Shown: positions 51,610-60,170 of the stretch, one piece after another | How positions within the stretch are numbered: position 1 is the first letter of the stretch | Layout: each line of letters starts with the position of its first letter | Assembly: GCA_013205565.1 (NCBI GenBank) | Contig: JABMMM010000091.1 | Location: 1 to 64,000, forward strand | Length of the DNA: 64,000 bases | Origin: Alcaligenaceae bacterium | GTDB taxonomy: Bacteria > Pseudomonadota > Gammaproteobacteria > Burkholderiales > Burkholderiaceae_B | Direction of reading: 5' to 3' | Notes under the pieces: model-generated | Told to the model about the DNA's origin: nothing | What the model saw: the letters and a program-made list of their open reading frames with translations, nothing else | The model's database searches: none | Program-made: the position numbers and the translations under genes

Positions 51610-53074
51610 GGCTATTCTCTTTTAAACAGCTGTCATTTTTATCGGCGACACCACCGCCGAGTGACTTGTATAAATCGACGGCCGCCTTTAATTGATCGCG
51701 GCGTGCGGTAATGACCGCGTCCTCTGAGGACAAGACCGTTTGTTCGATGGTCAGTAGCTGCACAAAGTCAATCGCACCACGCTCAAGCAACTTGCGGGTG
51801 TTGCTTGCTAACTGCTGCGCCTGATCACGCCCAACCGCCAAGGCCTGATAACGCAACTTTGTGGTTTCTAACCCATTCAGTGCGTCTTCAACATCACGCA
51901 AAGCGGCCTGCACGGTGCTGGCGTAGGCCTCTAATAGTTCAAAGTTTCGGGCGCGTGTGGCTCGAATGTCGGCATCACGTCTGCCCCCATCAAAGATACT
52001 TTGCAAAAGGTTGCTTGTAATATTAAAAAAGAAACTCTGCGGACTAAGCAGACTTGACAGATAGTAACTACCCATGCCCGTCTGACCCGCAAGCGAAAAC
52101 GCTGGCAACAAACTGGCTCGCGCGGCGTACAAATCAGCCTGCGCAGATAACAGGGCAGCCTCGGCCGCTTTAATATCGGGCCGGCGACATAGCAGCTCAG
52201 AGGGTAGGCCCGCGCTCAATTGAACCCGCTTAAATGCCTCAATCGACGTTGCCTGCACGTTGAGCGTTCCGGGCACCAACCCTTGCAATTGTGCGAGCCG
52301 ATTCAACTCGCGCACCCGTTGCCCGTTCAAAACGGCTACGTTTGCCTGTGTATTTTTTTCGAGAATCAATTGCTGCGACAGGTCAATCACTGTCGAATCT
52401 CCTCTGCTAACTCTTTGTGCAATCCCTTGCCTTACCTTTTTAATAGAAGCTAAATTTTTATTACCAACGGCAACTCGTTCTGTGAGCGACACCACTGAAA
52501 AATACGTTGTCACGACATCCGCGGCCAATAACAAGGCAACGCTGTCGCGCGCATACTGGCTGATGATTGATTTTTGGTAGGCCGATTCGGTGTTAAAGCC
52601 AAGTTTCCCCCATAGATCGACTTCGTAGTTAACTCGCAAACCTCCCTGGTAGATTGCTTGGGTACGCCAAGCCTCAGTGGTCGGCGCTGTGGCGACCCCG
52701 TTCCAGGGTCCTTGGTTTTGATAGCCGGCCAAGCCATCAATGGTCGGGCTTTGCAGGGCGCGTACGGCGTCGGCCTGCGCTCCAGACTGAGCTACCCGCG
52801 CAATTGCCGCTTTCAAATCGTAATTACTTTTGAACGCGGTTTCGACAAAGCCATTCAGTTCTGCGCTGCCAAAGCTTACCCACCATTTCTCAGGCACCGC
52901 AGGCAGTTCGAGCGACGCAGGCGCCTCGGCATAAGACGTTGGCACCCACTTGATGTAACTTGTCCCTGAGGGTGCATCACCCTCTTTGATGATTGGCTGA
53001 CTGCAGCCAAAAAGCGCGCCGAGCAAGCTCGCTGCTAGTACACACTTTAGCCACTGTTTGCTTCGGTTGCACAT
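51602..53074 (-). CDS. TolC/NodT-type outer membrane lipoprotein channel
   Basis: This protein of about 490 residues belongs to the outer-membrane efflux family of the NodT subgroup. The signal ends LGALFGC, a lipobox. Two outer-membrane factor repeats follow, with typical WWVSFGSAELN, NYEVDLWGKL, SAGLPSELLCRRPDI, AARASLLPAF and SIFDGGRR segments. It forms the outer-membrane tunnel of the type I secretion system encoded just downstream. The ATG at 53074 starts a clean lipoprotein signal; longer frames to 53125 or 53158 lack this. It is divergent from the GGDEF-EAL gene at 53415. Confidence 0.93.
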   Translation of the reverse strand: MCNRSKQWLKCVLAASLLGALFGCSQPIIKEGDAPSGTSYIKWVPTSYAEAPASLELPAVPEKWWVSFGSAELNGFVETAFKSNYDLKAAIARVAQSGAQADAVRALQSPTIDGLAGYQNQGPWNGVATAPTTEAWRTQAIYQGGLRVNYEVDLWGKLGFNTESAYQKSIISQYARDSVALLLAADVVTTYFSVVSLTERVAVGNKNLASIKKVRQGIAQRVSRGDSTVIDLSQQLILEKNTQANVAVLNGQRVRELNRLAQLQGLVPGTLNVQATSIEAFKRVQLSAGLPSELLCRRPDIKAAEAALLSAQADLYAARASLLPAFSLAGQTGMGSYYLSSLLSPQSFFFNITSNLLQSIFDGGRRDADIRATRARNFELLEAYASTVQAALRDVEDALNGLETTKLRYQALAVGRDQAQQLASNTRKLLERGAIDFVQLLTIEQTVLSSEDAVITARRDQLKAAVDLYKSLGGGVADKNDSCLKENSRG

Positions 53075-53414
53075 AACAAAAGCTTTTCCGTTTCGCGCCG
53101 TGAAAAATGTAAAGACAAGAGACATTGAATCCAGGTTGACGGAATAAACTCGGCTCACTTCCTATGTTCGCCTTTCAAGTTAGCCTTTGTCTAGTTGAAC
53201 AACAGGTTTCGCAGCACAATTGCCCAACTTACCCGCTGATTGCGTTATTAGGTGTCGATGAAGCGCTAAGACCCCAATCGGCTAAGTTATTTTTTAATTC
53301 TAAAGACTCACTTCTAAATCTTCACTTCTAATGACGTTAATGCTGTCGTCACTAGCAGGCCACTTGGCTTACTATTCAAGCTCTTTGCAAAAAACACAGG
53401 AGCGATTGCAGTCG
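53075..53414. other. Divergent spacer between TolC and the GGDEF-EAL gene
   Basis: This 340-bp region lies between divergent genes and should hold promoters for both. It includes an exact 10-base direct repeat (TCACTTCTAA at 53308-53317 and 53322-53331) in an AT-rich stretch. The 53331-53414 part could be coding if the GGDEF-EAL gene starts upstream. I see no RNA gene or other recognisable feature. Confidence 0.45.
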
Positions 53415-56018
53415 ATGGCACGCACAAGTAAATATTCTTTGAATGGGTTTGCGATCGCACTTTTTTGGGCCTGTGCTGCGCTTTTCGTACAAATGGCCAT
53501 CGCAGCGGGGTGGAGCGCAAAAATACCTCAGCCCGTTCCTTACGCATTTTTACTCGCAATTCTTTTTTTTGCAGGACGTCAGTACTGGCCCGTATGTGTC
53601 GCTGTCTGTATGCTTCGGCAATTGTTCATCCTAGAGCAGCCTGTCATCACAGCCGCGATTTTAAGCCTTGCCTTCACTTCGCTTGCGCTCGCCGTCGCCT
53701 TTGCTGACAAGCGGATCTTCAACACGCCGGTGGCTTTAAACGCGCCCAAAGATATTGCTCGCCTCTTAGTCAACGCTTTGCTTCTCGCGCTGCTGGCTGT
53801 TGCACTTGAGGAGCTAATCCTCGCGCTAGACTTGGGCCAACCCGCGGTGCCCCACTCAGTCCAGTTCACGATTTTTGAGAACGGGGTTCGTCTTTTTTCA
53901 CACTTTAGTTTTTTATTATTTTTAACCACAGTCTTAAGTACCTCACTCAACAAACAGAATTTACAAAAACAGTTTCTGGAATTCTTTGGCGTTGTCCTTT
54001 TAGGCGCTGCCTTTGGCAATAGCTTGTTTTATAACCAGTCCTCAACTCTGCTTTATTTCAATAGTTATGTACTGTTCGTAATCACCCCGTTAATTGGATT
54101 GCGCCTAGGCACACTAGGTGTCGCACTTTTTGCGCTCACGCTTTTTCTGTCGGCACTACTAAGCTTCGGGGGCGCGGTCGAGACCAGTGCGAACACTTCG
54201 TCTCTCTCAATTGACGAGATTCGAAGTCTGACGATCTTTCTGACCCTTTCTGGCCTTTTAACTTCGGTCATATTTAGAAGGTTTGAACGACAAAAAGAGC
54301 TGATCCAAGAGCAAACAAATTCCCTCAAAATTGCAGCAAACGTCTTTGCGTCGATCGGAGAGGCCATTGCAGTCACCGACTTGCAAAACAAGATTCTTTC
54401 AGTCAACCCTTCGTTTGAAAAACTCATTGGCCAGACAGGTGACAGCTTGCTGGGTAACGGAATCACCAGCTACATCTTTGACCAGCCCGCGCAACCCGCG
54501 ATGCTGTCTATGTGGCAACAACTTGACGCTACCGAGCACTGGGAAGGCACAATTCAAGTCGGAAGCCTCAGTCAGGCACACACCACGCACCACTTGGTGA
54601 TTTACAGCCATGGGCAAAATCGCGCGTCGTCAACGCGCACCTGGCTTTTCTCGCCAACGACCTCTACCAAGTTGGCGCGTGCAACGATTTATCGGCAGGC
54701 AAACTTTGATACCCTGACGGGTCTTGCCAACAGAACTTTACTGTTTGCCTCGCTGAATCGCCTGCTCGAAGCCGGTCCTGCAAAGAGCGCTGGTTTTACG
54801 GTGATTTTCATTGACATGGACAACTTAAAAAATATCAATGACTCACTGGGACACGCGGCTGGAGATTTAGTGTTGACCGAGGTCGCATCTCGGCTCAAAC
54901 GAGGGTTGCGCGATGGCCTCGTGGCCCGCCTAGGAGGCGATGAGTTTGCACTTTTATCTCACGGCGGCACGACAGACGAACAAATCGCTGCACAAGTCAA
55001 CGCGATATATAAAAGCTTTGGGCCAGCTCTGCGGGTTCAGGACTTCGATCTTCAAATCTCGTTGAGCGCAGGCGTGGCCCGATACCCCGACGATGGCCTC
55101 AACGCAAAAGACCTCGTCATGCATGCCGATCTCGCCATGTATGCAGCCAAAAAATCTGGTAAAAATTGTTATCGCCTTTTTGAACCTTGGATGCAACAAC
55201 AGGCGAATCAGACCTTGCGCCTTCAAGAAGAAATTAAAGAAGGGTTAGCGCAAGACAGCTTTGAGCTTTATTTTCAGCCCATTGTCGAATTGCAAAGTGG
55301 CGCCGTCATTATGGCCGAAGCCTTGTTACGTTGGAACCTGCCCGACGGCACGCAGCGTTTGCCCGGTGACTTCATCGCAGAAGCTGAAGATAACGGTGCG
55401 ATTATTGCGCTGGGCGAGTTCGTATTTAAATCCGCCAGCAAGTTCGCTGCGCAGCTTAGGCTTAAACACCCTGATTTTTTAATTGCGCTTAATATTTCTG
55501 CCCGGCAATTTGACGGACACGAGAACCACACCTATCACTGGCCCGCCTACCTCGCAAGTCAAGGGATTACAGCTCAGGCGCTTTGCTTAGAGGTCACCGA
55601 GCGTCTACTCTTGAATTCAACTCAGCAAGTCAGCATCAGAATCAATCACCTAAAAGAGGCTGGCTTTAAATTTAGTATTGATGATTTTGGCACTGGATAC
55701 AGCTCTTTCGCGGCGCTACAGACCACCCGCTTTAGCTACCTCAAAATTGACAAAAGCTTTACTTCCACAATCACCACAAAAGCTGAAAGCCAAATTTTAA
55801 TCAAAAGTATTATCGATCTGGCCAAGAACTTGGGGCTACATTGCATCGCAGAAGGCATCGAAACAGCTGCACAACTCAAGCTATTGCAAGACTTAGGCTG
55901 CCGCTCAGGCCAAGGGTATTACTTGCATCGACCCGTCAACCGTCAGCAACTCGAGCACTTAATCGACTTGCCACCATCACAGACTGTTCTTTTGACTCAA
56001 CAAGCAACACCCACCTAA
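53415..56018 (+). CDS. Membrane sensor PAS-GGDEF-EAL protein (MASE1-like)
   Basis: This protein of about 867 residues has a large N-terminal membrane domain (about 8 helices, residues 10-300; MASE1-like), a PAS domain (about 310-430) and a GGDEF domain with an intact LGGDEF. The EAL domain has EALLRW, EVTERL, DDFGTGYSS and KIDKSF. Both synthesis and breakdown of c-di-GMP are possible. The start was set at the ATG at 53415, downstream of AGGAG (12 bases); ATGs at 53331 and 53340 have no Shine-Dalgarno. It is divergent from the type I secretion operon and may help coordinate it with cellulose production. Confidence 0.92.
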   Translation: MARTSKYSLNGFAIALFWACAALFVQMAIAAGWSAKIPQPVPYAFLLAILFFAGRQYWPVCVAVCMLRQLFILEQPVITAAILSLAFTSLALAVAFADKRIFNTPVALNAPKDIARLLVNALLLALLAVALEELILALDLGQPAVPHSVQFTIFENGVRLFSHFSFLLFLTTVLSTSLNKQNLQKQFLEFFGVVLLGAAFGNSLFYNQSSTLLYFNSYVLFVITPLIGLRLGTLGVALFALTLFLSALLSFGGAVETSANTSSLSIDEIRSLTIFLTLSGLLTSVIFRRFERQKELIQEQTNSLKIAANVFASIGEAIAVTDLQNKILSVNPSFEKLIGQTGDSLLGNGITSYIFDQPAQPAMLSMWQQLDATEHWEGTIQVGSLSQAHTTHHLVIYSHGQNRASSTRTWLFSPTTSTKLARATIYRQANFDTLTGLANRTLLFASLNRLLEAGPAKSAGFTVIFIDMDNLKNINDSLGHAAGDLVLTEVASRLKRGLRDGLVARLGGDEFALLSHGGTTDEQIAAQVNAIYKSFGPALRVQDFDLQISLSAGVARYPDDGLNAKDLVMHADLAMYAAKKSGKNCYRLFEPWMQQQANQTLRLQEEIKEGLAQDSFELYFQPIVELQSGAVIMAEALLRWNLPDGTQRLPGDFIAEAEDNGAIIALGEFVFKSASKFAAQLRLKHPDFLIALNISARQFDGHENHTYHWPAYLASQGITAQALCLEVTERLLLNSTQQVSIRINHLKEAGFKFSIDDFGTGYSSFAALQTTRFSYLKIDKSFTSTITTKAESQILIKSIIDLAKNLGLHCIAEGIETAAQLKLLQDLGCRSGQGYYLHRPVNRQQLEHLIDLPPSQTVLLTQQATPT

Positions 56019-56063
56019 AACAGATAAACCGCTTTTGAATCACTGCTAACGAAGATCAAAAAA

Positions 56064-57056
56064 ATGAAAAATCAACACGTTATTCTGGTTAGCCGTCCCT
56101 CTGGCTGGGTAACCGCTGAAAACTTCGCGCTCGTCGACGCAGACATGCCTGTGCCAGCCAACAATCAAGTCCTCATTCGCAACCAATGGTTGTCGCTTGA
56201 TCCTTATATGCGAGGTCGCATCTCTGACGCCAAGTCATACGCACAAGGGGTCAACCCGGGCGAAGTCATGGTGGGTGGCGCAGTCGGTCAGATCGTCGAG
56301 TCCAATTCGCCCGACTTTCAAGTGGGTGAAACAGTCTTAGCCGCGACTGGTTGGCGTTTATATGGCACGTTGAACGCCAAAGCCGTCACCAAGATCGACA
56401 CCAGCAAAGTGAGTCCGACCGCTTACTTAGGTATTCTCGGGATGCCAGGCATCACCGCCTGGACCGGCCTGATCGATATCTGCCAACCCAAAGCTGGCGA
56501 AACCGTTGTCGTTGATGCAGCCTCGGGCGCAGTCGGCAGCGTCGTCGGGCAACTCGCCAAACAGGTTGGCTGTCGCGTAGTTGGAATTGCCGGTGGCCCG
56601 CAAAAGTGTCAGTATGTCATCAGTGATTTAGGGTTTGATGCGTGTGTGGATCATCGTTCGCCAAATTTTGCCACCGAACTGGCCGCCGCCTTGCCCCAAG
56701 GGATCGACTGCCTGTTCGAAAACGTCGGCGGCGAAATCTTTGAACGCCTGCTGACGCACATGAACACCTTTGGTCGGATCGCGCTTTGCGGCATGGTGTC
56801 TGAATTTAATCGCGACGCCCATGCTTACCGCACGCTGCGTGCGATTTTGGTCAGCCGCTTACGCGTACAAGGGTTTATCGTGTCAGACAAACTCGACACC
56901 TGGCCCGCCATCCGTCAACAACTTTACGATTTAGTGGTCGCCGACAAGCTCAAGTTTCGCGAGTCTGTTGCGCTTGGCTTAGCCAGCGCACCACAAGCCT
57001 TAGTGGGTATGTTGAAGGGAGAAAATTTTGGTAAACAATTGGTGAAATTAGACTGA
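56064..57056 (+). CDS. MDR family NADP-dependent oxidoreductase (prostaglandin reductase/CurA-like)
   Basis: This 330-residue zinc-independent medium-chain reductase has LSLDPYMRGRISDA near the N-terminus, GMPGITAWTGL, VVDAASGAVGSVVGQLAK (the NADP-binding glycine motif) and FENVGGEIFERLL. This layout matches leukotriene B4 dehydrogenase/curcumin reductase-like enzymes that reduce the C=C of alpha,beta-unsaturated carbonyls. It is cytoplasmic. It lies 45 bp after the GGDEF-EAL gene in the same direction, but no functional link is apparent. The start is the ATG at 56064. Confidence 0.92.
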   Translation: MKNQHVILVSRPSGWVTAENFALVDADMPVPANNQVLIRNQWLSLDPYMRGRISDAKSYAQGVNPGEVMVGGAVGQIVESNSPDFQVGETVLAATGWRLYGTLNAKAVTKIDTSKVSPTAYLGILGMPGITAWTGLIDICQPKAGETVVVDAASGAVGSVVGQLAKQVGCRVVGIAGGPQKCQYVISDLGFDACVDHRSPNFATELAAALPQGIDCLFENVGGEIFERLLTHMNTFGRIALCGMVSEFNRDAHAYRTLRAILVSRLRVQGFIVSDKLDTWPAIRQQLYDLVVADKLKFRESVALGLASAPQALVGMLKGENFGKQLVKLD

Positions 57057-57080
57057 GCAACCCAACGGTATGCCTGAATA

Positions 57081-57100
57081 TGAGGCGCGTGACGCGCTCA
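57081..57100. terminator. Hairpin between convergent genes
   Basis: An imperfect palindrome (TGAG-CGCGT pairing with ACGCG-CTCA, with one bulged G) lies between the convergent MDR and DUF1854 genes. There is no strong T-run. A transcription terminator is plausible from position. Confidence 0.35.
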
Positions 57101-57120
57101 TCTCGCCAGACGTTCATGGC

Positions 57121-57585
57121 TCATAAAAAGCGGTCTAAGATGCGGCGACTTTGTTTGTCAAGCGCCTGCATGTCGGGCAACATAAATCTTAAACCATGAC
57201 TATCCGTAATCATCAGCGTCCAAGTGCTGAGGCGTCGGATATCTTCTTCGCCCTTAAGAATCAGCTTGGTTGCCCCACGATCCGTGATGACCTCCCAGAT
57301 GCTGGGCGTTGAAAGCGTTGATACACTCACGATGCGCTGAATCGTCGGCATGACTTCGCGCGACGCAACCTCTTGGGCGATTAAGTCGCGCGTCGCCTCA
57401 GACAAACCGGACAAATCATCGACCCAGGCAAGCTCTTTGCCCTCGACACTCACAAAGGCTAAAAATTGGTCAGGCGCGTGCAGCGGAAACGCCCGCACCG
57501 GAGTCACCCCAACATGTATCTGTCCGTCGGACAAGGTCAGCACCAAGCGTCCAGCCTGATTACGCTCGAGTAAAAAATCAGACAT
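57121..57585 (-). CDS. DUF1854 family protein of the cyanophycin locus
   Basis: This 154-residue soluble protein has the DUF1854 pattern, with DGQIHVGVTPVRAFPLHAPD, GKELAWVDDL and ITDSHGLRFMLPDMQALD. The family is regularly found beside an ABC exporter and cyanophycin synthetase genes; its function is unknown. The ATG at 57585 overlaps the ABC gene's TGA by 8 bases, so the pair is coupled. A much longer frame extending to 57810 is only an overlap artefact of the ABC coding region. Confidence 0.85.
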   Translation of the reverse strand: MSDFLLERNQAGRLVLTLSDGQIHVGVTPVRAFPLHAPDQFLAFVSVEGKELAWVDDLSGLSEATRDLIAQEVASREVMPTIQRIVSVSTLSTPSIWEVITDRGATKLILKGEEDIRRLSTWTLMITDSHGLRFMLPDMQALDKQSRRILDRFL

Positions 57586-59944
57586 CCGCTGCACCTTGCC
57601 GATTTTGATCAGACGCGGCAACCTGCGACGCGACTTTTGCCTCAGTAGGCATTTTTTCAGCTGGGTTGTCTGTGGCAAGCGCTGCGTCAGCATCAACCTC
57701 AGGCTGAACCTGACGCGATTGCGCTTGATACAAGTCGTGGTACGCCCCACCACGCGCAAGTAAATCATCGTGATTACCGATTTCGACGATTTCACCACGA
57801 TCCAACACAACCAAGCGATCGGCCTTACGCAAGGTGCTCAGACGATGCGCGATCGCGATTGTTGTACGACCTTGAATCAGGTTATCAAGGGCTTCCTGAA
57901 TTTCCATTTCGGTTGTGGTGTCAACCGAAGATGTCGCCTCATCCAGAATCAAAATGCGTGGATCGATCAATAATGCGCGCGCGATTGAAATTCGCTGACG
58001 CTCTCCGCCCGACAAAGCCTGACCCCGTTCGCCCACCAAAGAATCATAACCTTGGGGCAGGCGCAAAATGAACTCGTGCGCACGCGCCGCGCGAGCAGCC
58101 GCCACAATCTCTGCGCGCGTGGCCTCGGGCTTTCCGTAGGCAATGTTTTCAGCAATCGTGCCAAAAAACAAAAAGGGCTCTTGCAGAACCAGACCAATAT
58201 TGCGCCTAAAAGAGGCGAGTGAATACGAGCGAATATCGACACCATCGACTCGAATTCCGCCTTCAGTGACATCATAGAAACGACAAATCATATTGACAAG
58301 CGAACTTTTTCCCGAGCCGCTGTGACCGACCAGGCCGATCATTTCACCCGCGCCGATACTTAAATTGACATTGCGCAAGACCGTGCGACTGCCGTAACGA
58401 AAGCCCACGTTGCGCAGTTCGATCCGCCCTTGCACACGGTCAAGTGGCACTGGGCGCTGCGCATCGGGCACGCTCGAGACATGGTCCAGAATGTCGAAGA
58501 TGCGTTTCGCACCGGCCGCCGCTTGCTGCGTGTGCGACACAATCCGACTCATCGAGTCAAGTCGAGTGTAAAAGCGGCCAATATAGGCCAGAAAGGCGGC
58601 CAGCACACCAACGGTGATGGTACTGCTTGCCACCTGCAAAATCCCAAAGATCCAAACCACCAACAGACCGATCTCAGTCAAAAACGTCACGGTCGGAGCA
58701 AACAACGCCCACACCTTATTGATGCGATCATTGACCGCTAGGTAACGATCGTTGGCTTCACGAAACCGCGCGACTTCGCGATGCTCTTGGGCAAAAGCTT
58801 TGACCACACGAATGCCCGGGATCGTATCGGCCAAAACATTGGTGAGTTCGCTCCAGGAGCGATCAACTTTTTCAAAGCCAAAACGCAAACGATGACGCAC
58901 TAGATGAATCATCCAGATGATCGCAGGCAAGGGAATTAGCGTTGTGAGCGCCAGCCAAGGGTCAATCGAGATCAAAATACACGCAGTCATCGCGATCATT
59001 AACACATCGTTGGCAAAATCGAGCAGATGCAACGACAAAAACAGATTAATTCGATCGGTTTCGCTACCGATACGCGCCATCAGATCGCCCGTACGCTTGC
59101 CACCAAAATATTGCAAGGACAGGGTTTGTAAATGCGTGAAGGTTGCTGTGCGCAAATCGGCGCCAATACGCTCGCTGACCCAAGCCAGTAAATAGGTACG
59201 TGCCCAACCGAGCAGCCACGCCAGCAAACCTGCGACAACCAAAGCCGTGAGGTACAAGCTGACTAAGTCGTAATTGATGGGCTTGCCGTTTTGAAACGGA
59301 ATCAAAATATTATCCATCAACGGCATCGTCAGGTACGGCGGTACCAGCGTTGCTGCCGTTGACATCAGTGTCAGAACAAACCCCACGATCAGCGGTAATT
59401 TGTAAGGCTGCGCAAAGCGTGCCAGTCGCAATAACGCCCACGTATCGCTTGGCCCGACCGGATCGTGATCACAAACGGCGCAATCATCTTGATCGGGTGC
59501 ATAGGGCGTGCCACAACTTGGGCAGGACGCCGCATTTGTCTCGAGCGCGCGCAAGGGATCAGCAAGCTTTTGTTGCAGACTGGCAAACAGCTCGGTGAGC
59601 CGGCTGACTGCAGGTGCCATGCCAAGGGTATGACGCCAAACGCCCAAACGGGTTTCGCCCTCAAAGAGCTCGATGGTACCCACTCCAGCGTGATCGCGGT
59701 GCTGCAAAGACTGCGTTGCACTTAGGGGCCAGCTCACCCACTGGTGGGCAAGAGACTCACGCGAGACCAGTCGCTCGGGCGTCAGCAGCATGATCCCTGA
59801 GACAAAAAACAGACTGGCATCCAAGTCGGGCTCAAGCCAAGCCAGCAGCTTTTCGTCGGGCCCGAGGACAGCTTGAACCTCATGCGCCCAAGCCGGCGGC
59901 AGCATCGGACTCAACGCGGTGTCAGCGGCGCCAAGAGGTGTCAT
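57578..59944 (-). CDS. Cyanophycin-associated ABC exporter with N-terminal extension
   Basis: This 788-residue half-ABC exporter is unusual at its N-terminus: about 140 residues of a beta-rich PH-like region, then a zinc ribbon (CPSCGTPYAPDQDDCAVC, about residues 140-158). The membrane domain (about 175-470) and ATPase follow, with GHSGSGKSS (about 542), LSGGERQR (about 644), LILDEATSSVD (about 664) and AHRLST. All catalytic motifs are intact. It probably works as a homodimer. Its gene is divergent from the cyanophycin synthetase genes, so a role in moving or sensing a cyanophycin-related compound is likely. The start is the ATG at 59944. Confidence 0.9.
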   Translation of the reverse strand: MTPLGAADTALSPMLPPAWAHEVQAVLGPDEKLLAWLEPDLDASLFFVSGIMLLTPERLVSRESLAHQWVSWPLSATQSLQHRDHAGVGTIELFEGETRLGVWRHTLGMAPAVSRLTELFASLQQKLADPLRALETNAASCPSCGTPYAPDQDDCAVCDHDPVGPSDTWALLRLARFAQPYKLPLIVGFVLTLMSTAATLVPPYLTMPLMDNILIPFQNGKPINYDLVSLYLTALVVAGLLAWLLGWARTYLLAWVSERIGADLRTATFTHLQTLSLQYFGGKRTGDLMARIGSETDRINLFLSLHLLDFANDVLMIAMTACILISIDPWLALTTLIPLPAIIWMIHLVRHRLRFGFEKVDRSWSELTNVLADTIPGIRVVKAFAQEHREVARFREANDRYLAVNDRINKVWALFAPTVTFLTEIGLLVVWIFGILQVASSTITVGVLAAFLAYIGRFYTRLDSMSRIVSHTQQAAAGAKRIFDILDHVSSVPDAQRPVPLDRVQGRIELRNVGFRYGSRTVLRNVNLSIGAGEMIGLVGHSGSGKSSLVNMICRFYDVTEGGIRVDGVDIRSYSLASFRRNIGLVLQEPFLFFGTIAENIAYGKPEATRAEIVAAARAARAHEFILRLPQGYDSLVGERGQALSGGERQRISIARALLIDPRILILDEATSSVDTTTEMEIQEALDNLIQGRTTIAIAHRLSTLRKADRLVVLDRGEIVEIGNHDDLLARGGAYHDLYQAQSRQVQPEVDADAALATDNPAEKMPTEAKVASQVAASDQNRQGAADV

Positions 59945-60032
59945 GTCAGAGGCACGCTGTGCCCATCAGTCGAGACCAACAACTGCATCGGGTAGCGCTT
60001 CATTAGGGGCCAACAAGTTCGAGTGAAAATTT

Positions 60033-60061
60033 TTGCTCTAGGCGAATATGGCAAGTATAAC
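60033..60061 (+). promoter_or_regulatory. Candidate promoter of the cyanophycin synthetase genes
   Basis: TTGCTC (60033-60038) and TATAAC (60056-60061) are separated by exactly 17 bases. Transcription would start near 60068, giving a leader of about 100 bases before the ATG at 60171. It is the best sigma70-like pair in the divergent spacer 59945-60170. Confidence 0.5.
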
Positions 60062-60124
60062 GAGCATCGGACAGCGCAACAGGCGTTTAGGGACTTGGGT
60101 GATCGGGTTTAGCGATTTTGCTGC

Positions 60125-60141
60125 GATAATAACGAATTATC
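60125..60141. promoter_or_regulatory. Inverted repeat in the cyanophycin gene leader
   Basis: GATAAT and ATTATC flank AACGA, a 17-base inverted repeat about 30 bases before the cphA-like start. It could be an operator for a dimeric regulator. Confidence 0.35.
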
Positions 60142-60170
60142 AGTATTGTTGCGATGCAATATATAGTGTT

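Noticed and set aside
46469-53074. Large secreted adhesin or RTX cargo near the type I secretion genes
   Set aside because: No long repeat-rich gene or glycine-rich nonapeptide repeats are found on either strand in the window; the cargo must be elsewhere.
57586-57810. 75-codon N-terminal extension of the DUF1854 protein
   Set aside because: It lies wholly inside the ABC transporter coding region in another frame, and the basic, low-quality sequence is a shadow.
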